The notes under the pieces were generated by a model that was not told the origin of the DNA, made no database searches, and saw only the letters and a list, made by a program, of their open reading frames with translations. Made by a program: the position numbers and the translations under genes. A stretch of 64,000 bases of DNA from Grammothele lineata (taxonomy: Eukaryota > Basidiomycota > Agaricomycetes > Polyporales > Polyporaceae): the NCBI GenBank assembly GCA_002150815.3, contig NDFF03000154.1, positions 1 to 64,000 of the forward strand, written 5' to 3'. This document shows positions 11,947-26,592 of the stretch, in pieces (position 1 is the stretch's first letter; every line of letters begins with the position of its first letter).

Positions 11947-13389
11947 CCCTTGTATATCGACTTCAGCAATTAGGTGACTTACAATCTTGCGGGGAGTCTT
12001 GTCAAGGACTACTCCCGTGTAAGCATTTAGCTGCTAGACTCGCCCTCATACTACAAGGCCGCCGCCGGAGACGCGCACCACGTGCTCCGATTTGATTCCC
12101 GCAGGCGCCCGTAGAATGCGCTGTTACCCCCACTGTCCGAGTCATTGATCAATGCAGTTTGACTCTCAACCCCAACGTATCTCGTCGGCGATGCTCGCAT
12201 CATCCAGCTTGAAGCAGTCCTCGCACACTTTTTATCCATCGGCCTTCCCTCAGCTGTATCCTCAACCACCGTTCAGGCCGCCTATAAAAGGCTGCGTTAT
12301 GTCCCCGACTCAACACCAAGCGTGTGAGTAAGTTGTCAACGAACGAACACGGTTCTATCGATACTACGTCGTTAGAAAGGAGAAGTAAACATGGTAAGTA
12401 CCTTCTTCCCGTGCTTTGATAAGGACCGACTAGCTTAACCATGATATGCGATGTTTCAAAGTACTCCTGAAGTGGAACGCAACGTTTGAGCGCGCTTCAC
12501 GAGGAATCTCCTGAAGGTACCCGAAATGACTTCGCGCATGCTGTAGATGCACTTCCATCGCTACACCGTTAACGCGCCGTCGCCAGAGTGTTGCCGGCAT
12601 TCTCATCTTCCTCGTGGATAGTAAAACCTCCGGTTACCTCACGGCTCGCTCCTTGCTGTCGCGTTCGGTCCAGGATTATTCCTTGCACACATACAATGCT
12701 AAGACTCTTCCGCCACGAACACCTCTAGTATGCTGGCAGCATCCGAAGCTACTGTTCACACTTGCATGCATCCTCAGCAACCTTGCCTACTGAGTAGTTA
12801 CTCCACCACAAACTGCGACGCCTGCCGGCGCAGTGCCTACGCCCCGTCCCTACGGCCCGGCGCCGGGTCCGCTCCGGCGTTGATTCGGAAGTTATACAGG
12901 GAAAACGCAGAGACTAAGTGCCAGGAGCACACAGCTTCTTCCGATCTCAATTGATTTGGTCATGCCCTCACCTCCAGCTGCACATCTCCACGTGGAAGTC
13001 CCGCCTGACAAGCAGAGCCATGTAGGCGCGGGTCAACGTGACCACGAAACCATCCGGCGACCGCGAGCAGCCGGCAAGGAGAGCTAACCTTCTCAGTCTC
13101 AAGTCGCAACACCATCCCGACTTCCCTTCGTCATGCGTGTCCACGAGCCCTGGACGCATGTTCCTCCGTACGCTGGAAGAGTTTAAAAAACATCACCTGT
13201 TCAACAGCGGCCCGCGGCGGAGATGTGTCGGCAGCGGGACATGATGCTGGGCATCGTCGACCCAGGGATGCCCACTACCCCTAGCAGTTGACCCGACATT
13301 CTTGCTCGACCGATATTTAAGAGCGCTTGCCCCCTGGACCTCAGCTGAGCCGGCTGCTATCACCGCCCGTCCATCAACCTCTGCACGTC
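11947..13389. other. Intergenic, upstream of the rhamnogalacturonase gene
   Basis: About 1.4 kb with no supported gene on either strand. It contains a TATTTAAG-like TATA element at about 13313, roughly 75 bp upstream of the GH28 start, which is a plausible core promoter. Confidence 0.4.
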
Positions 13390-15503
13390 ATGGGTTTCAA
13401 GTCTCTGCTCGCGTCTCTCCTCCTCATTTCCGCTGCGTCTGCACAGCTCTCCGGGAGCGTTGGGCCCACAACGCCACTGTCGTCTAAGAGCAAGATCTGC
13501 AGCGTCCTTGATTATGGTGGCTCTGTCGGCTCCAGTGACATTGGTCCGGCCATCTCCAGCGCGTTCACGGTTCGTGCTCCACTCCCCGATCGTGCTATAC
13601 ATTCGCTCATGCGTTCTTCTCTGGCAGAACTGCGTGCTCAAGAACTCAGGCTCCACCCTCTATGTCCCCGCCGGTTCGTACATTCCTCGAGATGTCTTCT
13701 ATGGTCTTTACTCAAAGGGATATGTCAGGCAACTACAACATGCAGACTTGGGTCAATCTCGATGGTGGCAAGAAGTGGGCCTTCCGACTCGACGGCCTGA
13801 TTTCCCGCACTTGTACGCTCGTAGCTGACACTCTGGCACGAACGCGCCGCTGACAAATTTTGCAGCTACCACACACGGCAATATGATCGGCATCCAGAAC
13901 GCGGATGACTTCGAGTTCTACTCCGCCAACAGCGCAGGTGGTATCCAAGGCTACGGCTATCAGTGTCGCAACAACGGGTGAGCCCAGCCCCCTTTTGACG
14001 GGGTAGAGCAGCTTACTGAGCTGGCGCATAGACCCCGTCTCATCCGTATGATCACTTCTACCAACTGGTCCGTGCATGATCTTATCCTCGTGGACTGTGA
14101 GTATCTCGCCGTAGCTATTCCTTGCATAAGTCATCGATACACTCTTACTGCCAGCCCCGGAGTTCCATCTTGTTATCGAAAACGGCTCCAACGGAGAGGT
14201 ATACAATATGGCCATCCGCGGTGCGTTAAAGTCCGTTTATCTTGCGGAGATGTGTACTCATCAGAAGACATGCAGGCGCTAACCTCGGCGGTTCTGACGG
14301 TGTCGACGTCTGGGGATCCAACCACTGGATCCACGACGTAGAGGTAACCAACCGTGATGAATGTGTCACCGTTAAGGTATGCGACACATCGCATCATGAA
14401 AATCACGGGATAGGCTGATATGTGGTCAGTCTCCTGCGAACAACATTCTCGTCGAGCGCAGTAAGTCGCTCGATTCGTGCGACAACGGCCTTAATGCTGA
14501 TCTCCAGTGGAGTCTGGTGCAACCAATCCGGAGGCAGTGCTATCGGTAGTTTATCGGACGGAACCGCCATTGAGAACGTGCTCTACAGGTGCGAACCTAA
14601 CTCACATGGTATTATGTACGTGGTACTGACACTATCCCCGCAGAAATGTATACACCAATGGCGGCAACCAGGCGTTCATGATCAAGAGTAACCTCGGCTC
14701 CGGCTACGTCCGCAACGTCGTGTTCGACCAGTTCATCGCTCGCGGGACCGCCTACGGCTTGGACATCAACCAGTACTGGTCGTCGCAGAGCCCTGGAACA
14801 GGGGCAGGCGTCCAGCTCTCCAACATCACCTTCTCCGTGAGCATCTATGACACCTCTGCTGATATTCTCCCGAGTTGAAATTCTCCTGCACAGAACTGGA
14901 ACGGTAACGTCGCCGACGGCGTTCAACGCCCACCCGTACAGCTCATCTGCGCCGACGGCGCCCCCTGCTCGAGCATCACGCTCTCCAACGTGAACATGTG
15001 GTCCCAGACGGACAAGGCCGTCGTCAAGTGCGAGAGCGCGTACGGCTCCGGCCTTTCCTGCATCCGCGCCAACTCGGGCAGCCACACCTCGTACGCGATC
15101 GTCACCTCTTCGCTCTCCAAGCCGCCCGGGTACTCGACGCCCACGACGATGGCCGGGGACCTCTCCGCTGGGTACGCGACGGACGCGGCGATCCCGACGC
15201 CGACGATCCCGACCGCCTACTTCCCCGGGCTGCCGCAGATCAGCCCGCTCGCGAAGAACCAGAACTCGGGCTCGAGCGGAACCTCTGGCTCGAGCGGGAC
15301 GTCGACCACAAGCGCACCCGCGAGCGGCGCGACGGCGCCTGTGTACGGGCAGTGCGGCGGCCAAGGGTGGACGGGCGCCACGGTGTGCGCGTCCGGGTCG
15401 ACTTGCGTCGTGTCCAACACATGTGGGTACCTTTCGAATGTTTGACCTGTGAATCATTGATGCTGACTAGCTCTTAGATTACTCGCAGTGCATCCCGTCG
15501 TAA
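13390..15503 (+). CDS. Secreted GH28 rhamnogalacturonan hydrolase with C-terminal CBM1
   Basis: Start ATG 13390 gives a signal peptide ([18 protein letters not shown]). Exons joined by eye (13390-13569, 13628-13673, 13729-13812, then further exons to 15503) give an unbroken GH28 beta-helix enzyme: [26 protein letters not shown], then the active-site stretch [19 protein letters not shown] and [10 protein letters not shown]. The RDEC in place of the GDDC of polygalacturonases fits the rhamnogalacturonase branch, which cleaves the GalA-Rha backbone of pectin rhamnogalacturonan I. After about 420 residues come a Ser/Gly/Thr linker and a fungal cellulose-binding CBM1 ([11 protein letters not shown], then CASGSTC and YYSQCIPS across the last intron). 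All six cysteine-bearing blocks are in frame. Role: extracellular pectin degradation anchored to cellulose. One acceptor is ambiguous: GTGGAG near 14515 gives IWCN in frame, whereas the CAG just before it does not. Confidence 0.9.
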
Positions 15504-15917
15504 GCCAGAGCAGGGGCTTGAGTACTTCGAAGCAAAGGATGATGGCTGCTGTACTTTTATGCGTGAATACCTTGTCACTGGGGATACGGAGATGTATATC
15601 CTGTCGACAAAACAGATATCGTGTATTGATTTGTACTCAAAATATCGTACAACTCGGTTGTCCAAGAAGACTAGAACTACATTGAGACGTGTCATCGCGC
15701 GATACATCGACCATTCCCGAATGGATCTCAAGACACAAGGAACGATTGTCCAGACTATATGTAATGTACAACTTGCAGACGGTGCTGGTTCTTCGGAAAA
15801 GGCAGAATATCGAGTGCTGATATTCGCTAGAGGTGAAAGCGAGAGAAGTTCCAACGGACCTTCATACCTGCTGCAGCTGTCTTAGCCTGTCTAAATTTCC
15901 ACATATCCAAGTCGGAC

Positions 15918-17853
15918 TTACCTCAGAGATACTCTCTTGGCGTTGCGACGACTGCATACCCAAGTCGATTTCAATGATCGTCGTGAGCTATAGCAGATCC
16001 CCTCAATCAGCCTCTTGACAATGAGGAAGAGCTCGGCTATCTTGAAACAAACTTGTCCACTACGACTTCCCAGCCCCTCGTCCCTGCTCTTGAACTCCAT
16101 GTTCGATATAGAGCCGCCAAGACGGATCTCTTGCCTTTCGAGCGTCACACGGATCGTATTCGCACGTGCGTTGAGCGTCGCCAGCAGCGAGTTGATGTAT
16201 ACTACCATCCGGCAGGATCGATGGCGCGTCAGCGCTGAGTGGTAGAACGGACATGCAGAAGAGGGAGACGTACGCTTGCTATAGACGAAGTAGAACCCGA
16301 AGTAGACGAACTCTCCGGGTAAAGCGGTGAACTGTCAGAACCTTCTGTCGGTATGCGGACGGTATCAGGGATTGAGGTGGTGCGTACGGTAATGAGGGCA
16401 ATGAGAGCACATAGGCTCGTCAGGAGGCCAGTGTTGATGCTGTATCGCATCAACGTTGAAATGAGGGAGTCAGAACTTCCAGTGCAGCGGATGACGTGAG
16501 TAAAGCGCCCGTAGTCAAGCAAGATTACGGTGTACATACCTGTGGAGGCCAGTGCGCATGCGCTTAAGCAGGATACATTGCGATGCGGTGACTATTGCGT
16601 CAGACGCGAGGTCTGCCGCGAGGCCGGTCCAAAAGCACCACTGTCGTGGTCAAGCCATCAGCGGGTGCAAGACGTGCAACAGGGCAGCAGACTCACGGAG
16701 AACTCGTGGACATCGAACAAGAGTGCGACGGACAGCCTTTATAGGACGAAATCAGATGAGTATAGCATGCTGGTAAAATGCGGTTCTTTACCCCTTGGCA
16801 ACAAAGTCTGCGATGGATGACGATGGTCAATTATACTGCATTAACATGTTGATTGAAGATGATCTCACATATCCCATCAACTGTTTTGTGTCAATGATGA
16901 GCGTCGATGTCGGATTTAGAAGGAAATGCAGAACTTACACATGGCAAATGCAGATAACGTGTTCTTGCGGGTGGTGAGATGATTCCACTGGTGAGTCATA
17001 TGATCTACGTACCACGATGATGACAGGTATCAACCAATACCCCCCACTCACTTGAAGCACTAGTGAGCATGATCCGCGAAGAACAAAGGAAAACGACGTA
17101 CGCCTCAAGATCCTCAGGGTGAATATTCTGCAAATGACCAGCACGATCAGTATGCTGGACTGACTCGGAAGGGGTACGATATGTGTACGCTTACAGTCGA
17201 ACTATAGTGTTGCTGACGATCTGCACAGAATAAGTCATCAGTCGTAGTGAAGCTGATGTTCTCAATACTCAGACTGACACCAACGATCACCATGGCCTGC
17301 ATGATAGATGACCCTCTTCAGACTCTTCAGAATTTTAGATAGAACGAAGACTCACAGCTAAACCCCTATGGAATCAGTGCGAGGAGCCTGAGGTGAGAGG
17401 AATGTACGAGAATTTGGGAGAAGATGTGCTCACCCGAGTGGTTTGAGCACGCCCAGAATGTTGCCAAAGTCCGTCACGAGATAATGGTACATCGTGGCTG
17501 TAAGTAAAGCCATGTGCGCTGTGTCCAGCATCCTACGAGGCGGTTTAGCAAGCTCGAAGTTTCACGGAGAGGCTCTCAATATGTACACGTACCAGAGAAA
17601 AGACACTGAGCCGCGTAAGAACTTCTCATCTGAAAAACGGTAGCTGAAGTATAACCACATTTGGAGAGTAGTGAGACCGTAGAGTCTACAATGAGCTTGT
17701 GTGTTATTATCCAGAAGGTAAGAACAGTGCGACAGTATAGATTGCGACGTACCCGCATGTGACCGCAAAACCCAGAAAGGTAGCGCCAAGTGTAGTGTTC
17801 AAATTGAGAGATAGTAACTCGGAAGGAACGTTAGTATCAAGGCTAGAATTCAT
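15918..17853 (-). CDS. DUF6534-type multi-pass membrane protein (copy 3), many introns
   Basis: Start ATG 17853. Exons 17853-17753 (LNTTLGATFLGFAVTCG), 17685-17593 (LYGLTTLQMWLYFSYRFSD...FLRGSVSFLW) and 17532-17434 (MLDTAHMALLTATMYHYLVTDFGN...VLKPLG) join in phase. Further exons give IVSNTIVR, RIFTLRILRR, LSGGYWLIPVIIV, LAADLASDAIVTASQCILLKRMRTGL (near 16600), SDSLISTLMRYSINTGLLTSLCALIALI (near 16450), FVYFGFYFVYSK and YINSLLATLNAR. A basic and polar cytosolic tail ends at 15918. The join of the last three pieces restores the usual LITFTALP...FVYF and KLYINSLLATLNAR sequence exactly, so the gene looks functional. Family function is unknown. The exon after VLKPLG (about 17310-17350) was not resolved. 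It is convergent with the GH28 gene, 414 bp apart. Confidence 0.75.
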
Positions 17854-19000
17854 ACTGGAGCTAGGTAAAAGGTCCGTCGAAAGAACGTGTCGAGCCAGAC
17901 CACGTCGTCAAGGGGTGGGGAGGGTGAGGCACGAGGGGTATCTCGGAACCCTGTACGACCGGTATAAGAAAGTCCGGACTCCTTGGTTAGAGTTACCCCG
18001 CAAAACACATTAGTCAAGAAGACGGACAGCACGGACATGTTCGTCGCTCGAGCCCTCCTGAGTGTTCTGTGGGCTGCGACCAATCCTGAACAGACGCTGC
18101 GGCGTTGCGACTCACACGCCTCCAGCCCAGCCTGCGTGAACGATGCCTTGGTTGCGGTAGCACAGACTGTCTGTCAGGCATGTCAGATGAAGGTTCGCCC
18201 CGGAATTCAGTAGCTCAGATGCACTTACCAGAGGAGCATATCAGAAGTGTGGCTGCGCGGTTCGCATCATCAGCGGAGTAAGTAGTAGAGTGCCGTCTCC
18301 TATGGGCAACCATGGTGCTGTGGATCTGCAAAAGATACGTCTCGAGGCGCGAAGCAATTTGGAGAGGGAGGGCATCGCCTGCTACGGCGAACAGATGTCT
18401 TCGAGCAGGAGAGGATTCTCTGTCAAGGTTGTCGGAGACTGTCAAACGTTGCGAAGACGGACCACTCTCATCAAGCTTATCGCCGTCGAGATGGACAACT
18501 GCTTGATCACATGGACCATCCGTTCCAAAGAAGGTAGTTAGTCTACACCTATTTTTCGGAGAGCGGCATATATTCGGAAGACTCTTGGCTATGTCAGAGA
18601 CGAAACAAACTCCAAAGATCTGTCAGAAACATTGGGTTATGTACATCAGAACCGGGGTGGCGGGAGTCTATACAAGCCACTCACACGACATTGGACTGGA
18701 GGACTCAGATTGGGGAGCATCTTCATTTGCGCACAGGCGTTTGCCAAGCTCAAACGCGAGAGTCTGAAGGGTACATCATGTTCGCTGGCAGTGGCCAAGA
18801 GACGAGTCAGACGACCACAGTGGCTCTAGCGCCCAAAGAGCCCTGCAGACGTTCAGTAAATGTGCCACGTGGAGAATCAAACCGGTCCAGCTTTTGGCGC
18901 GATGACCGAACCAGGCTCGTCAGTGCATACGCCCATCCACGTCGCCGCCTAACGCATCCAACTAATCACCCTCTTCCTTCCCTTTTCCTCATTGCCAGCC
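17854..19000. other. Intergenic; possible unrecognised minus-strand exons
   Basis: Lies between the start of DUF6534 copy 3 and Sec13. A minus-strand frame at 18445-18232 (SPARRHLFAVAGDALPLQIASRLETYL...) can be spliced over a GTAAGT intron to a second piece ending in HAGWAGGV near 18088. I recognise no family and could find neither start nor upstream exon, so no gene is claimed. A CT-rich tract at 18968-18992 just before the Sec13 start looks like its core promoter. Confidence 0.3.
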
Positions 19001-20460
19001 ATGGTGAGCATGAATGTAAACGCTTCATTCCAGTGTTAACACCTACTGCAGCCGTCCGCGACCACGGGGGAACCCGTCCCCATCGAGACGTCCCACGAGG
19101 ACATGATTGTACGTTTCGCGTCCAGCCCGGCCCGTACGCGCATTAACATAGGTCCAGCACGATGCGCAACTGGATTACTACGGGAAACGCCTCGCGACAT
19201 GTTCTTCCGACCGGACAGTGAAGGTCTTCGACGTGGTGGACGGCGAGACGCAGCGGTCGAGTGGGCATACTCTCAAAGGGTGAGTGGTCCCAATCTGTAT
19301 GCGCGAATGCACGGCCGACGCGTTCGGCCCCCTTCCTTGCAGTCACACAGGACCTGTCTGGCAAGTCGCTTGGGCGCATCCCAAGTTCGGCCAAATTCTC
19401 GCCTCATGTTCGTACGATGGGAAGGTCATTATTTGGAAAGAGCAGCAGGGTCAAGGTCCGGGCGCGGGCGGCTGGTCTAAGATCAAGGAGCATACTCTTC
19501 ACAAAGCTTCAGGTACGTGTCAAAACCTCTGGACTCTGAATGTTGTTTTGACGGGTTTCACCAGTAAACTCGGTCTCATGGGCCCCTCATGAGCTTGGTG
19601 CAATCCTCGCATGTGCGTCTTCGGATGGCACCATCTCTGTCCTCACCTTCAAAAGTGCGTTCACCCACACTCTATCTCTGGAGCCACTTGTCTGACGTAC
19701 CACATTTTGGCCTATTCTCGTCCCTACTTTGCGCGTTACCCGTTTCTCTTTGCGCGCTCAACACTATTACCCTCACCCCGACCAGACGATGGCACCTGGG
19801 GTGCGGACGTCTTCGACGGCCACGCAATCGGCTGCAACGCCGTCTCCTGGGCGCCCGCCGTGCAACCCGGCTCCCTCCTCGCCCCGCAACCCAACACGCT
19901 CCCCGGCCAAGCCCCCGCCGCGGCACCCAGCGTGAAGCGCTTCGCGTCCGCGGGCTGCGACAACCTCGTCAAGATCTGGGTCTTCCGCGACGACACGCAG
20001 GCGTGGGACGAGGAGGCCGTGCTCGAGGGCCACACCGACTGGGTCCGCGACGTCGCCTGGGCACCTAACATCGGCCTCCCCAGGAGTTATATCGCTACTG
20101 CGTCCCAGGTGCGTTCTGGCTTCTCCCACTGTTACGGCCCCCTCCTCCCATTGCCCGTATGGTCAACCATATTGGCTAACATCCACGCCTCCTTAGGACA
20201 AGACCGTCCTCATCTGGACAAAAGACACGCCCACCGCGCCCTGGCAGAAGAACGCGCTCGACCCCGCGTCCGCGTCCGTCTCGCCCGCCGCCCCCGGTGC
20301 CGCGCCCGCACCCGCCGGCAAGTTCCCCGATGTCGTCTGGCGCGTGTCCTGGTCCCTCGCGGGCAACATCCTCGCCGTCTCCTGTGGGGACGGCAAGGTC
20401 ACGCTCTGGAAGGAGAACCTCAAGGGCATCTGGGAGTGCGTGAGCGACATGACGAGCTAG
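19001..20460 (+). CDS. SEC13: Sec13, WD40 COPII coat and nuclear pore subunit
   Basis: ATG at 19001 is followed at once by an intron; the protein resumes at [19 protein letters not shown], then [118 protein letters not shown] and [28 protein letters not shown]. It ends with GIWECVSDM and the stop at 20460. These are the six WD40 blades of Sec13, which pairs with Sec31 in the outer COPII coat and with Nup145C/Nup85 in the nuclear pore Y-complex, and acts in the SEA/GATOR2 complex. Short insertions with Ala/Pro-rich sequence sit in the blade 4 and blade 6 loops. It is convergent with the mitochondrial EF-G gene, with 354 bp between the stops. Confidence 0.93.
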
Positions 20461-20814
20461 ACGGGTACGGGACGGGACGTGTGTGGGTTGTTACGAGGAT
20501 GCGGAACGACGGACACGGCGGCGCGCGCCATTGTAGACATTACACACAAAGTACGCATGCCCTTGTCGGTGTTTTTGAATGATTTATTGCTATGGAGTAC
20601 GTCCCCGGAACGCGACTATGGTGTGCGCTCGGGAGGGTCTATACGCGTGCGATTATACATGGGGTCCTAACGTTGTGTGCGATAACAATGCGAGATGACT
20701 ACCTACTAAGGATGGGAGTGGGGGTTGTGGATAGGATCAGCGAGAGCAAGACGCGCTTCTAAGCAAGTCGTGCGCGGCCGCGCGGGAGAGCATAAGGAAT
20801 AAGAATATACACGT

Positions 20815-23560
<2,746 letters not shown>

Positions 23561-24846
23561 TGTCGCGGACGGTGAGCAAGGCTTTGCTGGACGGCTCTGA
23601 CGCGCTGGATGCGCTTTCCATGAAATTTCGGATCGAGATTCATTTGTGTGGCACTATTTGGGTTGTGGCATTGAACGCCGAAGACCCGACTGAGTGCGCG
23701 GCGCACTGACTCAACGACAGTACTGGACCAAACTCCTCCACTCCATGAATGCACACTGGTAGTTATGTTGCTTCCAGATTCCGACTGCCTCTTCACTCGT
23801 ACCGTCAATCCTTACATTCGACCCAGATCAAACAAGGAGTCTCGGTGTTTGTTGGATCTCCGGGTGTATCGTACGTGCTACTTCGGTTCTCACTTCCACT
23901 CAGTAGTATCCTACACCATGTGAACAATTCAGCCACAGAATCCAATTTATTCCCTCTCTTTCACATCATTCGTGCTGTGTACGTTAGTCTGCGGCAAATT
24001 ATCACTCGGAGCCGTTGCGCGAACCTATGTTCGCTCTCCAGATTGCGGCTTCAGTCACTCACTATCCATGGCTATACCGACATTGCGTACTCGAAGTGGT
24101 GGATGATACACAGGGGCGTCCTGAACGGCATTTCAACGATAACTCTCAAGTGCGACATCCCTTGCTATTAGGCTCGACTGCTTGCTCGTCGATAATGTGT
24201 TACGAAGCACTCAATAGGTTATGAAGGCTAGGCCAGTCACTTCGGGACTCGTCCTCAGCCGTGGGCTGGATTGCGTAGACTCATCCAAGACACGGTGCTC
24301 CTATAAAGCTCTTGCGACAGGAGGACCAACACGGAAGACATCAGAACTGGACTCATGCTGTCATTCAAGGTACAGTACTTGCTACCTCTTTTTTTCCGAC
24401 AGCCCGTGTTAATCTATACGTCTCTGCTCCGCCAACCAGAACCGCACCAGCACGCTCGGCACCGAGAAGTATCTGCGCGTGCCTCATGTGCCACAAGGCA
24501 GCATACGAACATGCGTACATGTTCTTCGTCTGTTTCCAACGTTTGCACAGCTTTCCGCGAGCGCAAGGCCTTATCAAACGTGCTACGACGCCGAGCATGG
24601 GGTTGTAGACTCCTGGCCTTGCCGACCACATGATGCCATCTCTCCATAGAAGCATCCGTCTGGCACGCATGCTGCATGGTCTCCCCTCCGCTACAGCATT
24701 TCCGCGGTGATAGCGTCTGCCGCCCGCGTGGTCGTCACGTCCAACGCTACAGTACCTCCACCATAAATTCATGCCTGAATGCACTCGTCCCGACAGGAGG
24801 AATCATCCTGAGCTTTCTCCCCCCACTCGACCCGCGAGCCCCTGTC
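23561..24846. other. Intergenic between MEF1 and the S1/P1 nuclease
   Basis: About 1.3 kb between two divergent genes. I find no exon series. A TATAAAG-type element at 24302 is too far from the nuclease start (24847) to assign; TACAGTACCTCCACCATAAATTC lies 85 bp upstream of it. Confidence 0.35.
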
Positions 24847-26386
24847 ATGCTCTCCGTCTTCACCGGTCTTGTCGTTGCAGCCTCCTGCGCTCAGAGCGTG
24901 CTCGCATGGGGCAGCTCCGGCCATCAAACTGTCGGGTAAGCTTCACCCTGTCGCCCTTTGTATATGGCCGTGCGTACTGAAGTGTAAGGGGCAGGTATGT
25001 CGCGCAGGAGTTCCTTGCCCCCAAGGCGCTCGCGTTCGTGCAGGACTCTCTTGGGTCTACGTACGACGAGTCTCTCGGGCCTGCAGCTACTGTAGGCACT
25101 CCCGAATCCGTGTTTCATCACTGGAGCTCACTGCACGTCTTCTAGTGGGCCGACAGCGTCAAGTATACCTCGGGCTATGGGTGGTCCAAGGCCCTCCACT
25201 ACGTCGATGCCAACGGTGAGCGTGTCCCTTCCGACGCTTGCGCTTGGTGCTAACTGCGTGTAGATGATCCCACCGGTGGCTCCTGCTCAGTCTCCCAGAC
25301 GCGTGACTGTGGTGACGGCGACTGTATTCGTACGTACACATCCGTTGAGATTTCCCGAAGACATCTAAGAAGACTCCCCAGTGAGCGCGATTGCCAACTA
25401 CACGAAGCGTGTCTCGCAGACTTCGTTGAGCGACGCCCAACGGCAGCAGGCTCTCAAGTTCCTCGGTAGGCAAAATCCGCTCCGTTAGTATTCCTCGCTG
25501 CTCACCGTACTCTCCGTTACAGACCATGTGCGTCCAGTGTATACGACCTGTCTTCAGTAGTACTCACTACCTCCTCCCAGTTCTTCGGTGATATCGGTCA
25601 GCCGCTCCATGTGGAGGTACGCACCGCCTCTGCTCCCTATGGGCTGAACACTCATGCCACTGATTGATGTAGGCGTACGAAGTCGGTGGCAACGACATTG
25701 ATGTTGAGTGCTCCGGCTCCACTACCAACCTGCACTCGGTAAGTGCCGTCATCCACCGCATGCTCGCTGTCAAACCGACTGACGTCTTCTTAGGCCTGGG
25801 GTACGCCGCGCACCCACCCCATCTCTATGCCTCCCTCTTAACGCCTGCGTTATGCCGCAGACACCAAGCTCGTCGAGCTGAACATCGACGACAACTACGA
25901 CGGCTCCGTGACGGACTACGCCGCGGCGCTCGTCAAGAAGATCAAGACGGGCTCGTACAAGTCCCTCACGGACGACTGGCTCGAGTGCACATCTACGACC
26001 GAGACCGTCTCCCGCCGCTTCTTCCACAAGGTCACGCACACGATCGAGCACGACGTGAAGAACATGCTTGCCCCGCGTGCGGCGGACGCGACGATCACCC
26101 CGCTCGAGTGCCCGCTTGAGTGGGCGAAGGAGTCGAACAAATATGTTTGCGTGCGTGTCCTGTCCTTTGACTGCTTGCTCCGTCTCGTGTGGTCAAGCTC
26201 GCGCGCTTACGCTCCCTTCTCGCCCTGTAGTCGACTGTGTTCTCGTACTCGAGTGGCCAAGACCTCTGCACGAGCAGCTACTACACCAAGGCGAAGACCG
26301 TTATCGACCTCCAGCTTGCCAAGCAGGGTTACCGCCTCGCCGCTTGGCTCAACGTCATCTTCGATGGCGACACCAACCTCCCTTGA
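24847..26386 (+). CDS. Secreted S1/P1-type zinc-dependent nuclease
   Basis: ATG 24847 starts a signal peptide (LSVFTGLVVAASCAQSVLA) cleaved before WGSSGHQTVG, so the mature protein begins with the Trp that ligates zinc in this family, followed by the first His. Exons continue with YVAQEFLAPKAL, GPAATWADSVKY (Asp ligand), ALHYVDAN (His ligand), CSVSQTRDCGDGDCI, LSAIANYTKRV, ALKFLDHFFGDIGQPLHVEAYEVGGNDI (His, Asp, His ligands) and TNLHSAWDT (His, Asp ligands). All nine zinc-coordinating positions are thus present. C-terminus ...NVIFDGDTNLP, stop 26386. The enzyme cleaves single-stranded DNA and RNA to 5'-nucleotides and removes 3'-phosphates, probably for extracellular nutrient scavenging. At least seven introns are inferred. 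Confidence 0.9.
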
Positions 26387-26592
26387 ACGTAACGACTTAA
26401 CGACCTGTGAGCGTCGACCTGCCCATGCCCTCTGTCTAGAGCAGTATCTGACGATTTGACTTACAGAACGATTCGGAAATGCCAGACGATGTATTTAACG
26501 TGTATGCTTCGTTGTTGTTATGCTTGTCGCGTTCAGATGTACAAGAGTCGGCGTGTACTATTCGTTCCCGAATACCTCATCCTATTAACCCT

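Noticed and set aside
14612..15457. Long minus-strand frame of 281 codons
   Set aside because: Antisense to the GH28/CBM1 exons, low-complexity Arg/Gly/Ala content.
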